A stretch of 12,830 bases of DNA. It comes from Kiloniellaceae bacterium. GTDB lineage: Bacteria; Pseudomonadota; Alphaproteobacteria; Kiloniellales; Kiloniellaceae. The stretch lies in NCBI GenBank assembly GCA_021776145.1, contig JAJFGM010000234.1, positions 1 through 12,830 on the forward strand, written 5' to 3'. Position 1 is the stretch's first letter; the number at the start of each line of letters is the position of its first letter. Shown piece after piece: positions 6,424 through 12,830 of the stretch. The notes under the pieces were generated by a model that saw only the letters and a program-made list of their open reading frames with translations, did no database searches and had not been told where the DNA came from. The position numbers were made by a program, and so were the translations under genes.

Positions 6424-7200
6424 GCCAGACTCAGCATTGCTACCCTTAACCTTGACCGTCCGGCCGACACTGGCGGCACCCTCGGGCGCCGCGCTGGCGC
6501 CGACACCCGCCAAACCCTCGCCGCCGTTCTCCAGGGAGTTCACCCGGGCGCGCAGCGTTTGGACCTCATCGAGCAAGCCCTCAATGGCGCGGGCGATGGG
6601 GTCGGGAATATCGCCGGTCGGCGTGCCATAGGCCATGAAAGGTTGGCTTTCGGTGGATTTCTGCGTGCGCCGCTGCACGATTTTAGCCGGATTGCCGACC
6701 ACCGTGGCCGCGTCGGGCACTTCCTTGGTGACCACCGCGTTGGCGCCTACACGGGCACAGCGGCCGACGGTAATGGGCCCCAGAATCTGGGCGCCGGAGC
6801 CGACGATGACCCGGTCGCCGAGCGTCGGGTGGCGTTTCTGGTTTCTCTGGCTTTCGCTGTCCACGCTCGGCGCCACGCCGCCCAAGGTAACTCCTTGATA
6901 AAGCGTCACATGATCGCCGATTTCGGCGCTTTCGCCGATCACCACGCCCATGCCGTGGTCGATGAAGAGATCCTTGCCGATGCGGGCCCCGGGATGGATC
7001 TCGATCCCCGTCAGCCAGCGCCCGACTTGCGACAGCCAACGTCCGAACAGATGCCAATCGCGGCGCCACACAGCGCTCGACAGGCGATACATCAGGATTG
7101 CCTGGAAACCGGGATAACAAAGCACTACTTCTATGCGTGATCGGGCCGCGGGATCGCGAAGCATCATCGAATCGATTTCATCGCGCAGAGACTTGAACAT
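6400..7200 (-). CDS. cysE: Serine O-acetyltransferase CysE
   Basis: It acetylates L-serine from acetyl-CoA to O-acetylserine, the committed precursor of cysteine, in the cytoplasm. At 266 aa, it has a short N-terminal helical part (FKSLRDEIDSMMLRDPAARS), YPGFQAILMYRL (about 29-40), and a left-handed beta-helix of hexapeptide repeats from about residue 64 to 172. The catalytic His is H82 in IDHGMGVVIGE; the acidic residue 15 positions earlier is E67 (GIEIHP) where E. coli has Asp143, a common variant in the short EpsC-like class. GNPAKIV closes the core. An extra tail (about 180-266) has a likely coiled coil (DPIARAIEGLLDEVQTLRAR) and a low-complexity end finishing in Cys. It is first in the operon, 145 bp before iscR. 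A cysE gene next to isc or nifS genes is known in Azotobacter, which supports a role in feeding cysteine to the desulfurases. Confidence 0.95.
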   Translation of the reverse strand: MFKSLRDEIDSMMLRDPAARSRIEVVLCYPGFQAILMYRLSSAVWRRDWHLFGRWLSQVGRWLTGIEIHPGARIGKDLFIDHGMGVVIGESAEIGDHVTLYQGVTLGGVAPSVDSESQRNQKRHPTLGDRVIVGSGAQILGPITVGRCARVGANAVVTKEVPDAATVVGNPAKIVQRRTQKSTESQPFMAYGTPTGDIPDPIARAIEGLLDEVQTLRARVNSLENGGEGLAGVGASAAPEGAASVGRTVKVKGSNAESGESPKGEC

Positions 7201-7301
7201 GGCTTCGTCCCTTGTGTTATGATCCGGCCCCTTTCAGGCCTGTCGTCTCGGTGCCGCCGAACTGCTACCAAGCTGCTCGAAAGCGCCTTTTACGAGAACC
7301 T

Positions 7302-7330
7302 GATATAGTTAGTCCGACTAAAATGGTCAA
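7302..7330 (-). promoter_or_regulatory. Sigma70-like promoter for the cysE-iscR-nifS-iscS-fdx operon
   Basis: On the minus strand TTGACC (7330-7325) and TATATC (7307-7302) are separated by exactly 17 nt. The -35 matches TTGACA at five of six bases and the -10 matches at four of six. Transcription would start near 7295, leaving a leader of about 95 nt before cysE. The IscR-like site covers the -35 and spacer, as expected for repression by blocking RNA polymerase. Confidence 0.6.
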
Positions 7331-7331
7331 G
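7314..7331 (+). promoter_or_regulatory. IscR type 1-like operator, site 1
   Basis: CCGACTAAAATGGTCAAG matches 17 of 18 positions of the core of the E. coli type 1 IscR motif (YYGACTRWWWYAGTCRRS, recalled from memory); the one miss is G for A in the second half-site. It overlaps a perfect odd-centred palindrome, TTAGTC-C-GACTAA (7309-7321). Its position over the -35 and spacer of the cysE-operon promoter fits autorepression by the IscR encoded in that operon. Confidence 0.65.
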
Positions 7332-7392
7332 ATAGCGACTGGGCGAACAGCGGTTGCGATACGGCATTTGGCCGGTCGAATCCCTGGAAAGA

Positions 7393-7410
7393 CCGAGTAA
7401 TTTAGTCGGA
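7393..7410 (+). promoter_or_regulatory. IscR type 1-like operator, site 2
   Basis: CCGAGTAATTTAGTCGGA matches 16 of 18 positions of the same core motif, and the next two bases (TA) also agree. Its plus strand resembles the minus strand of site 1 (shared TTTAGTCGGA), so the pair is inverted. It lies about 88 bp before the hydrolase start and could control that gene, the cysE operon, or both. Confidence 0.6.
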
Positions 7411-7497
7411 TAAACTGCAAACCGTCGTCCCGGCCACGGGCGATCGGCTCCGGACGGTTTCCGCACGGCGGAATAAAAAAAAGGAAAAGAAAAAGCC

Positions 7498-8157
7498 ATG
7501 CCTGACGTGATCTTTAATGGACCCGAGGGGCGTCTCGAAGGCCGTTATCAGCACAGCAAGACCCCAAACGCGCCGATCGCGGTCATGCTGCACCCGCATC
7601 CGCAACACAGCGGCACGATGAACAACAAGGTGGTCTACAGGCTTTATCACACCTTCGTGCGTCAGGGATTTTCCGTGCTGCGTTTCAATTTTCGCGGCGT
7701 CGGCCGCTCACAGGGGGTATTCGACCGTGGCGAAGGCGAATTGTCGGACGCCGCGTCGGCCCTGGACTGGTTGCAATCCTTCAACGAAAACGCCTCGGCC
7801 TGCTGGATCGCCGGCTTTTCATTCGGGGCCTGGATCGGCATGCAACTGCTGATGCGCCGGCCCGAAATCAACGGCTTCATCTCGATCGCGCCGCCGGCCA
7901 ACATGTTCGACTTTTCCTTCCTGGCGCCCTGTCCCTCCTCCGGCCTGGTGCTGCACGGCGACAAGGACAGCGTCGTCCCGGAACCTTCGGTGAGCAAGCT
8001 GGTCGACAAGCTGCGCACGCAGCGCGGCATCGAGATCGACTACCGGCTGATCCCCGGTGCCGACCACTTCTTCAACCAGCAGCTCGACGAGATCAACGGC
8101 CACGTCGAGGAGTACCTGACCAAGGCGCTGTCACTGCAGTCCGCGGCTTCAGCCTGA
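7498..8157 (+). CDS. Alpha/beta hydrolase, divergent from the isc-type operon
   Basis: A 219-aa cytoplasmic hydrolase of the COG2945-like group. The N-terminal block LHPHPQHSGTMNNKVVYRL (about 31-49) and LRFNFRGVGRSQG (about 61-73) are typical. The nucleophile elbow GFSFGAW places Ser at 108, the acid is likely D157 in HGDKDSVVP, and the His is H190 in PGADHFF, so the triad is complete. The substrate is unknown; the family includes esterase- or peptidase-like members without defined physiology. It has no signal peptide. An AAGGA lies about 12 nt before the ATG, inside a long purine tract. Relatives often lie beside iscR/suf or isc genes in alphaproteobacteria (recollection). Its divergent position over shared IscR-like sites suggests that it is expressed with Fe-S stress genes. 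Confidence 0.88.
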   Translation: MPDVIFNGPEGRLEGRYQHSKTPNAPIAVMLHPHPQHSGTMNNKVVYRLYHTFVRQGFSVLRFNFRGVGRSQGVFDRGEGELSDAASALDWLQSFNENASACWIAGFSFGAWIGMQLLMRRPEINGFISIAPPANMFDFSFLAPCPSSGLVLHGDKDSVVPEPSVSKLVDKLRTQRGIEIDYRLIPGADHFFNQQLDEINGHVEEYLTKALSLQSAASA

Positions 8158-8176
8158 GTGGACCAAACCGCAGGCG

Positions 8177-8197
8177 GCTAGTGGCTCGAGACAGAGA
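8177..8197 (+). repeat. 21-bp imperfect repeat, copy 1
   Basis: This 21-bp stretch, beginning GCTAG and containing GGCTCGA and ACAGA, matches 10867-10887 at 18 of 21 positions. Each copy begins 15-20 bp after a stop codon on the same strand. A chance match is possible. Confidence 0.3.
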
Positions 8198-8210
8198 TCA
8201 CCAGGACATC

Positions 8211-8238
8211 AGGGGCCGCGGCGGCAACCGCGGCCCCT
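8211..8238. terminator. Perfect 11-bp GC hairpin between converging genes
   Basis: AGGGGCCGCGG (8211-8221) and CCGCGGCCCCT (8228-8238) pair perfectly around CGGCAA. It lies between the stops of the hydrolase (8157) and anmK (8290), where a bidirectional terminator is expected. The flank is AATTCAT on the plus side and not T-rich on either side, so it may need Rho or act mainly as an RNA 3'-end stabiliser. Confidence 0.6.
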
Positions 8239-8289
8239 AATTCATGCGTTTGCCGATAACAGCCTTTCAGTATCCCGGCCGAATGGCCG

Positions 8290-9420
8290 TCATCGCGCCG
8301 CCCTGGCCCCGCATTCAAACAGCACCCCGCCGTTGATCGGCGCCGATACGCCGGTTGTCGTCGGCAGCGACAGCGGCAGGCCGCGCCGCGAACGCGCCGC
8401 CAGAAAGGCGAAGGCCTGGGCTTCCAGGGCATCGCCGTTCCAGCCGACAGATTCCACGGCTTCGACCGCGACCGGCAGGCGCTGCGCCATGGCCGCCATC
8501 AGGACCGGGTTGAGGCGGCCGCCGCCGGTCACCAGCCAGCGCTTCGGCGGCGCCGGAAAGTGATCTCCGGCGCGCGCCACCGCGGCCGCGGTGAAGGCCG
8601 TCAAGGTGGCGGCGCCGTCGGCCGGCGACAATCCAGCCACCGGACTGGCATCGAAATGGTCGCGGTCCAGCGATTTCGGTGGCGTCAGGGCAAAATAGGG
8701 GTTGTCGAGCAGGGCCGCCAAGGCTGCCTCGTCGACCCGGCCCTGGCGCGCCAGGGCTCCGTCGCGGTCCAGAGGCGCGCCACTGCAATGCTCCATCCAG
8801 TCGTTCAGCAGGGCATTGCCGGGGCCGGTATCGAACGCCAGGATCCCGGTCTCGCCGGCCCCCGGCACGCCGCTGCCGTCGTCCCGATCCGCGGCGATCC
8901 AGGTCACATTGCCGACTCCGCCAAGGTTGAGCACCGCCAGCGGCCGTTCCAGCCGCGACGCCAAGGCGGCATGGAACAGCGGGGCCAGCGGCGCACCCTC
9001 GCCGCCGGCGGCGACGTCATTGCTGCGAAAATCGGCGACGACGTCGATCCCGGTCTCGGCGGCCAGCAAGGCGCCGTCGCCGATCTGGCGGGTACGGCCC
9101 TGGCGCGGCGCATGCCAGATCGTATGGCCGTGAAAGCCGATGACGTCGATTTCGCGCGGTTCCATTCCGGCCTCGTGCAACAGGCGGCGTACGGCTTCGG
9201 CGTGCAACAGGGTCAGTTCCTGGGCCACCGCCGCGACCGGGCCGGTTTCGCCGAGCACGCCGCGCAGGCGCTCGCGAAAAGCGGGATCGTAGGGCGCGCT
9301 ATGGAAAGCCCCGATGGCGCTGACCTCGACGCCGTCGCTGCGAATGAGGGCGGCATCGATACCATCCAGCGAAGTGCCGCTCATCAGCCCCAAGACCCAG
9401 GGTTGCATTGGTGTCGCCAT
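8290..9420 (-). CDS. anmK: Anhydro-N-acetylmuramic acid kinase AnmK
   Basis: AnmK hydrates and phosphorylates 1,6-anhydro-MurNAc to MurNAc-6-phosphate during cytoplasmic recycling of cell-wall murein. The 376-aa protein has the usual length and the full set of family motifs. These are GLMSGTSLDGIDAAL (about 11-25, nucleotide binding), GFHGHTIWH (about 95-103), RQIGDG, VVADFRSNDVAAGGEGAPLAP (about 128-147), LNLGGVGNVT, FDTGPGNALLND with catalytic Asp about 197, PKSLDRDHF, TGGGRLNP and the C-terminal GWNGDALEAQAFAFLA. An in-frame ATG at 9408 is an alternative start; neither has a strong ribosome site. The gene is divergent from tyrS, a neighbour pair seen in other alphaproteobacteria, and converges on the hydrolase. 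No other recycling gene is in the window. Identity is firm. Confidence 0.96.
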   Translation of the reverse strand: MATPMQPWVLGLMSGTSLDGIDAALIRSDGVEVSAIGAFHSAPYDPAFRERLRGVLGETGPVAAVAQELTLLHAEAVRRLLHEAGMEPREIDVIGFHGHTIWHAPRQGRTRQIGDGALLAAETGIDVVADFRSNDVAAGGEGAPLAPLFHAALASRLERPLAVLNLGGVGNVTWIAADRDDGSGVPGAGETGILAFDTGPGNALLNDWMEHCSGAPLDRDGALARQGRVDEAALAALLDNPYFALTPPKSLDRDHFDASPVAGLSPADGAATLTAFTAAAVARAGDHFPAPPKRWLVTGGGRLNPVLMAAMAQRLPVAVEAVESVGWNGDALEAQAFAFLAARSRRGLPLSLPTTTGVSAPINGGVLFECGARAAR

Positions 9421-9598
9421 GCGCTAAGCCGTCTATGCTGATTGTGGTCCGGAGAGCTTGCGTAAATCCAAGGAGGCTGGCCCAGGGGGCAGATTGTGGA
9501 AGGGAGGCGATTGTGATAGACGGGCGCTGCCGCCGCAAGGGGGGTAACCGCGGCCCGCTTATGGCCGTGACACGCGTGGATTTTAGGGCTTCGATGCC

Positions 9599-10852
9599 AT
9601 GACCGACGTCTCATCCGAATTTCTCCGCATTATAACTGAACGCGGTTACCTGCATCAGTGCACCGATCTGGAAGGTCTCGACCAAAAGGCCCGTGAGACG
9701 CGGATCCTCGCCTACATCGGCTACGACTGCACGGCCGATTCCCTGCACGTCGGCAACCTCGTCTCGATCATGATGCTGCGTCAGCTGCAGCGCTGCGGCC
9801 ACAAGCCCATCGTGCTCATGGGCGGCGGCACCACCAAGGTCGGCGACCCCTCCGGCAAGGACGAGGCGCGCCAGCTCTTAAGCGACGCCGACATCGCCGG
9901 AAACATGGCCAAGATCAAGGCCATCTTCGCCCAATTCCTCGACTTCGGCGACGGCCCAGGCGATGCCGTGATGGTCAACAATGCCGACTGGCTGGAGCAA
10001 CTCAACTACATCGAATTCCTGCGCGACTACGGCCGTCATTTCTCGGTCAACCGCATGCTCAGCTTCGACTCCGTCAAGCTGCGCCTCGACCGCGAACAGC
10101 CCCTCACCTTCCTGGAATTCAACTACATGATCCTCCAGGCTTATGATTTCCTCGAGCTGGCACGGCGCCACGACTGCTGTTTGCAGATGGGCGGTTCGGA
10201 CCAGTGGGGCAACATCGTCAACGGCGTCGAGCTCGGCCGGCGGGTCGAGCAGCGCAGCCTTTTCGGCCTGACCACGCCGCTGATCACCAGCGCCTCGGGC
10301 GCCAAGATGGGCAAGACCGCGTCCGGTGCCATCTGGCTCAACGAGGCGCGGCTCTCGGCCTACGACTATTGGCAGTACTGGCGCAACACCGAAGACGCCG
10401 ACGTCGGCCGCTTCCTGCGCATCTTCACCGAACTGCCGCTGAACGAGGTGGCGCGCCTGGAAGCACTCGGCGGCGCCGAGATCAACGAGGCCAAGAAAGT
10501 CCTGGCCTTCGAGGCGACGAAACTCTGCCGCGGCGCCGAAGCCGCCGCCACGGCGGCCGAAACGGCCCGCCAGACCTTCGAGGAGGGCCGCACCGCCGCC
10601 GATCTGCCGAGCATCGAAGTGCCGCGCGATGAACTGGCCGCCGGCGCGCCGGCGTTCGAACTGTTCTGCCGGGCCGGCTTGACCGCGAGCAACGGCGAGG
10701 CACGGCGCCTTATCAAGGGTGGCGGCGCCCGCCTCAACGATCGGAAGATCGATGACGAAACACGTCAGATCAGTCTCGACGACCTTGGCGACGGCAGCGT
10801 CATCAAGTTGTCGGCCGGAAAGAAAAAACACGTCCTGGTGCGGCCGGTCTGA
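9599..10852 (+). CDS. tyrS: Tyrosyl-tRNA synthetase
   Basis: A class I synthetase that charges tRNA-Tyr with tyrosine; 417 aa, normal for bacterial TyrRS. The HIGH-type motif is HVGN (residues 50-53) after YIGYDCTADSLH. The tyrosine pocket contains QMGGSDQWGN (about 196-205). The KMSKS-type motif is KMGKT (236-240), followed by ASGAIWLNE. A C-terminal S4 RNA-binding domain is seen in LFCRAGLTASNGEARRLIKG (about 355-374) and the following GGARLNDRKI. The ATG at 9599 has only AGGG about 11 nt upstream, so translation initiation looks modest, but the N-terminus fits the family. The gene is divergent from anmK across 178 bp. No T-box or other leader was seen, as expected for this group. Identity is firm. 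Confidence 0.97.
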   Translation: MTDVSSEFLRIITERGYLHQCTDLEGLDQKARETRILAYIGYDCTADSLHVGNLVSIMMLRQLQRCGHKPIVLMGGGTTKVGDPSGKDEARQLLSDADIAGNMAKIKAIFAQFLDFGDGPGDAVMVNNADWLEQLNYIEFLRDYGRHFSVNRMLSFDSVKLRLDREQPLTFLEFNYMILQAYDFLELARRHDCCLQMGGSDQWGNIVNGVELGRRVEQRSLFGLTTPLITSASGAKMGKTASGAIWLNEARLSAYDYWQYWRNTEDADVGRFLRIFTELPLNEVARLEALGGAEINEAKKVLAFEATKLCRGAEAAATAAETARQTFEEGRTAADLPSIEVPRDELAAGAPAFELFCRAGLTASNGEARRLIKGGGARLNDRKIDDETRQISLDDLGDGSVIKLSAGKKKHVLVRPV

Positions 10853-10866
10853 AGCGCCGCTCGGTA

Positions 10867-10887
10867 GCTAGAGGCTCGACACAGACA
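10867..10887 (+). repeat. 21-bp imperfect repeat, copy 2
   Basis: This matches 8177-8197 at 18 of 21 positions. It lies between the tyrS stop and the ribosome site of the next gene, in the same orientation as copy 1. Confidence 0.3.
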
Positions 10888-10897
10888 AAGGAAAAAA

Positions 10898-11524
10898 ATG
10901 TTCTACGAGACCAAGGACCACCACGGCCTGAAGCACAACCCCTTCAAGGCACTCGTGGCGCCGCGGCCGATCGGCTGGATAAGCAGTCAGGATACCGAGG
11001 GCCGGGTTAACCTGGCGCCCTACAGCTTTTTCAACGCCATGGCCTCCGACCCGCCCGTCGTCGCCTTTGGCTGCAATGGCCGTCACATGGCCGGCGGCGT
11101 CAAGGACAGCCTGGCCAATATCGAAGCCACCGGCGAGTTCGTCTGCAACATCGTCACCTACGAGCTGCGCGAGGCGATGAACATGACCTCGACATCGGCG
11201 CCGCGTGACGTGGACGAGTTCGAAGTCGCCGGCCTCACCGCCGCGCCGTCGCACCTGGTCAAACCGCCACGCGTCGGCGAAAGCCCGGTGCACCTGGAAT
11301 GCCGTTACCTGCAGACCGTGAACCTGCCGAGCGACAACCCCGCCGATCCCAACAATGTCGTCTTCGGCCAGGTCGTCGGCATCCACATCGACGACGCCAT
11401 CATCAAGGACGGAATGATCTACTGGCCGTCGTTTCACCAGGTCGCGCGCTTGGGTTACATGGACTACACCGTGGTCGAAAAGGTCTTCGCCATGGATCGG
11501 CCGAGCTGGCCGCCGGCGGGATAG
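10898..11524 (+). CDS. Flavin reductase-like FMN-binding split-barrel protein
   Basis: A 208-aa protein of the flavin reductase-like/flavoredoxin family, predicted to bind FMN in a split beta-barrel as a dimer. Supporting blocks are VAPRPIGWISSQDTEGRVNL (about 20-39), APYSFFNAMASDPPVVAFG (40-58), GGVKDSLANIEATGEFVCNI (about 66-85), and HLECRYLQTVNLP and NNVVFGQVVGIHIDD (about 152-166). These include the residues usually contacting the flavin phosphate and ring. The substrate and electron partner are unknown; members act as NAD(P)H:flavin reductases or as stand-alone redox proteins. An AAAGGA lies just upstream of the ATG. It is only 45 bp after tyrS on the same strand, so it may be co-transcribed. 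No signal peptide is seen, so it is cytoplasmic. Confidence 0.9.
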   Translation: MFYETKDHHGLKHNPFKALVAPRPIGWISSQDTEGRVNLAPYSFFNAMASDPPVVAFGCNGRHMAGGVKDSLANIEATGEFVCNIVTYELREAMNMTSTSAPRDVDEFEVAGLTAAPSHLVKPPRVGESPVHLECRYLQTVNLPSDNPADPNNVVFGQVVGIHIDDAIIKDGMIYWPSFHQVARLGYMDYTVVEKVFAMDRPSWPPAG

Positions 11525-11918
11525 GTCTTCAATGACGCGGACGGCGCAATTGATGTCTCCAGCCAGCGTTGCCGTGAGGGCCTGTCGAAAGCGCCGCTTG
11601 GTTCGGACCTGCCCCTCTAAATAATAGACGTCTGCGTGCTCATGAAGGGCCCTGGCGACGCGGCGCGGGATGCGGCGCTGCGCCCGGTTTCCACGATGAC
11701 CAATTAGACGTACGGCTTGGCAAAGGCGGGAATTGCACCGCCCTGAGCCGATGCCCCTTCACTCAAGGGCCCAACGCCAAACCCTGTTCCCCTATGGGAT
11801 TCAGCGCGATTAAGTGGACCTAAAGCTTTCACCGGTAGAGTCCCAATCCGCTGGATACAAGGGCTTCTGCCCGCTTGGGCGAACGTCCAATCGCACGAAC
11901 TCGAAAGGCGCAGTCCCG
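11525..11918. other. Gene-poor region with no supported gene
   Basis: These 394 bp contain no frame with a believable start and ribosome site. A 30-codon plus-strand frame from the ATG at 11532 lacks a ribosome site. On the minus strand a frame is open from a stop near 11765 down past 11525 (about 80 codons) but has no ATG, GTG or TTG start in its upstream half, so it is either chance or a decayed remnant. Small competing hairpins (GGGC-TTCT-GCCC and GCCC-GCTT-GGGC, about 11861-11880) precede the transporter gene. I see no clear promoter. Confidence 0.6.
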
Positions 11919-12830
11919 GTGATTTTCGGCCTCAGCAAAAAAAACGTAGGGGTCGCCGCTTTCGTGCTGGCGCTATCGACGGTCGCCGCTCAGGCCGGAA
12001 GGGGCATGCCGACGGACCGCATCCTATTTGGCCAGTCCACCGCCCTCGCGGGCCCGGCGTCGGAGCTCGGCCAGGGTATGAACGCCGGCATCCTGGCGGC
12101 CTTCGGCGAAGCCAACCGCCGTGGCGGCGTCAGGGGCCGCCGGATCGAACTTATCGCCTATGACGACGCCTACGAGGCCGACCAGGCCATTGCCAACACC
12201 AACCGACTGATCGAGCGAGACCAGGTCATCGCGTTGATCGGCGAAGCCGGAACGCCGACCTCGCAAGCGGCGCAGCCGATCGCGACCGAGGCCCAGGTCC
12301 CCTTCATCGGCCCCTTCACCGGCGCCGGCTTCCTGCGCAACGCCGAACTGACCAACGTCGTCAACCTGCGCGCCACCTATAGCCAGGAAACCGAGGCTTG
12401 GGTCAGGCATCTGACCGACGATCTCGGCTACGACCGGATCGCCATCCTCTACCAGGACGACTCCTTTGGCCGCGCCGGCCTCGCCGGCGTGCAAAGGGCA
12501 CTCGAAAAGCGCGACCTGTCACTGGTTTCGCAAGGCAGTTTCAAGCGCAACACCACGGCCGTGAAACCGGCCCTGCTGTCGATCCGCAGGGGCAAACCTC
12601 AAGCCGTAGTGACCGTCGGCCCCTATAAGCCAATTGCCGAGTTCATCAAACTGGCGGGTAGGATCGACCTCAAGGCCACGTTCGTCAACATCTCCTATGT
12701 CGGATCCAAGGCGCTGGCCAAGGAGCTCGGCGCGGATGGCGCTGGCGTCGTCGTGACCCAGGTCGTCCCCTTCCCCTGGGATACCTCGATCCCGCTGGTG
12801 CGGCGGTACCAGCAGGCGATGAAGGCCAAC
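11919..12830 (+). CDS. ABC transporter periplasmic substrate-binding protein, 3' end beyond window
   Basis: An open frame of 304 codons continues to the last base without a stop; only the N-terminal part is present. The start is probably the GTG at 11919, with AAAGG 10 nt upstream. A signal peptide is visible (KK at 7-8, hydrophobic 10-24, cut after AQA at about 26), with no lipobox. The mature part is a type 1 periplasmic binding fold of the LivJ/LivK family: ILFGQSTALAGPASELGQGM (about 35-54), GGVRGRRIELIAYDDAYEAD, ANTNRLIERDQVIALIGEAG, PFIGPFTGAGFLR, AILYQDDSFGRAGL and GSFKRNTTAVKPALLSI. Such proteins deliver branched-chain amino acids, amides, urea or aromatic acids to LivHMGF-type importers; the ligand cannot be fixed from this part. 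Permease genes would be expected downstream, outside the window. An internal ATG at 12006 would delete the signal peptide. Confidence 0.9.
   Translation, partial: MIFGLSKKNVGVAAFVLALSTVAAQAGRGMPTDRILFGQSTALAGPASELGQGMNAGILAAFGEANRRGGVRGRRIELIAYDDAYEADQAIANTNRLIERDQVIALIGEAGTPTSQAAQPIATEAQVPFIGPFTGAGFLRNAELTNVVNLRATYSQETEAWVRHLTDDLGYDRIAILYQDDSFGRAGLAGVQRALEKRDLSLVSQGSFKRNTTAVKPALLSIRRGKPQAVVTVGPYKPIAEFIKLAGRIDLKATFVNISYVGSKALAKELGADGAGVVVTQVVPFPWDTSIPLVRRYQQAMKAN

Larger units (their letters stand above)
7201..7497. promoter_or_regulatory. Divergent control region between cysE operon and hydrolase
   Basis: This is 297 bp without a credible gene. It holds two IscR-like operators (7314-7331 and 7393-7410) in opposite relative orientation, a promoter toward cysE and an A-rich purine leader (about 7474-7494) before the hydrolase. 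I could not find a convincing -35/-10 pair for the hydrolase. TAAAAT at 7319-7324 and TAAACT at 7411-7416 are possible -10 elements without a matching -35. Confidence 0.7.

Noticed and set aside
4296..6449. Two long plus-strand frames opposite the desulfurase and iscR genes
   Set aside because: They lie antisense to genes with complete catalytic or cluster motifs; no ribosome site or family resemblance.
8560..9441. A 293-codon plus-strand frame
   Set aside because: It is antisense to anmK and has no independent support.
9878..10831. A 317-codon minus-strand frame
   Set aside because: It is antisense to tyrS; its composition mirrors the third-position GC of tyrS.
12024..12494. A 156-codon minus-strand frame at the right edge
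   Set aside because: It is antisense to the substrate-binding protein, which has a signal peptide and a clear fold pattern and runs off the window.
1..12830. Defence system, phage, CRISPR or biosynthetic cluster
   Set aside because: All recognisable genes are housekeeping or metabolic; no repeat-spacer array, integrase, transposase, nuclease-helicase or toxin-antitoxin pair was seen.

Overview
The window looks like chromosomal DNA of a GC-rich alphaproteobacterium, most likely in or near the Rhodospirillales. The grounds are high GC coding, alphaproteobacterial-style protein sequences (IscR, paired cysteine desulfurases, TyrRS with an HVGN/KMGKT signature, AnmK) and a gene order of the kind seen in that class. 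No tRNA, rRNA, CRISPR array, phage gene or intact insertion sequence was seen.

Left part (1-2616): a minus-strand pair, mnmA (tRNA 2-thiouridylase) followed by a small lipoprotein, divergent from a plus-strand exported DUF302 protein. The DUF302 stop codon runs straight into a long imperfect palindrome (2616-2674), followed by further small inverted repeats up to the next gene.

Central part (2765-7200, minus strand): a five-gene run read cysE -> iscR -> nifS-like cysteine desulfurase -> iscS -> [2Fe-2S] ferredoxin. It covers making the cysteine precursor O-acetylserine, sensing Fe-S status, taking sulfur from cysteine (two tandem paralogues) and supplying electrons. The scaffold (iscU), A-type carrier (iscA), chaperones (hscBA) and sufBCD are absent from this stretch. 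The 297-bp divergent region before cysE (7201-7497) carries two sequences matching the core of the E. coli IscR type 1 operator. One overlaps a good sigma70-like promoter (TTGACC-17 nt-TATATC) pointing into cysE. This fits autoregulation of the operon and possible shared control of the divergent alpha/beta hydrolase.

Right part (7498-12830): the alpha/beta hydrolase (plus) converges on anmK (minus) across an 11-bp perfect hairpin. anmK is divergent from tyrS, which is followed by a flavin-reductase-like gene. A gene-poor stretch of about 390 bp comes next, then the start of a periplasmic branched-chain-amino-acid-type ABC substrate-binding protein that runs off the window end.

I found no convincing wholly new system. 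The most interesting points are the scaffold-less cysE-iscR-nifS-iscS-fdx operon with its apparent IscR operators, and the nearness of mnmA, a user of IscS sulfur.
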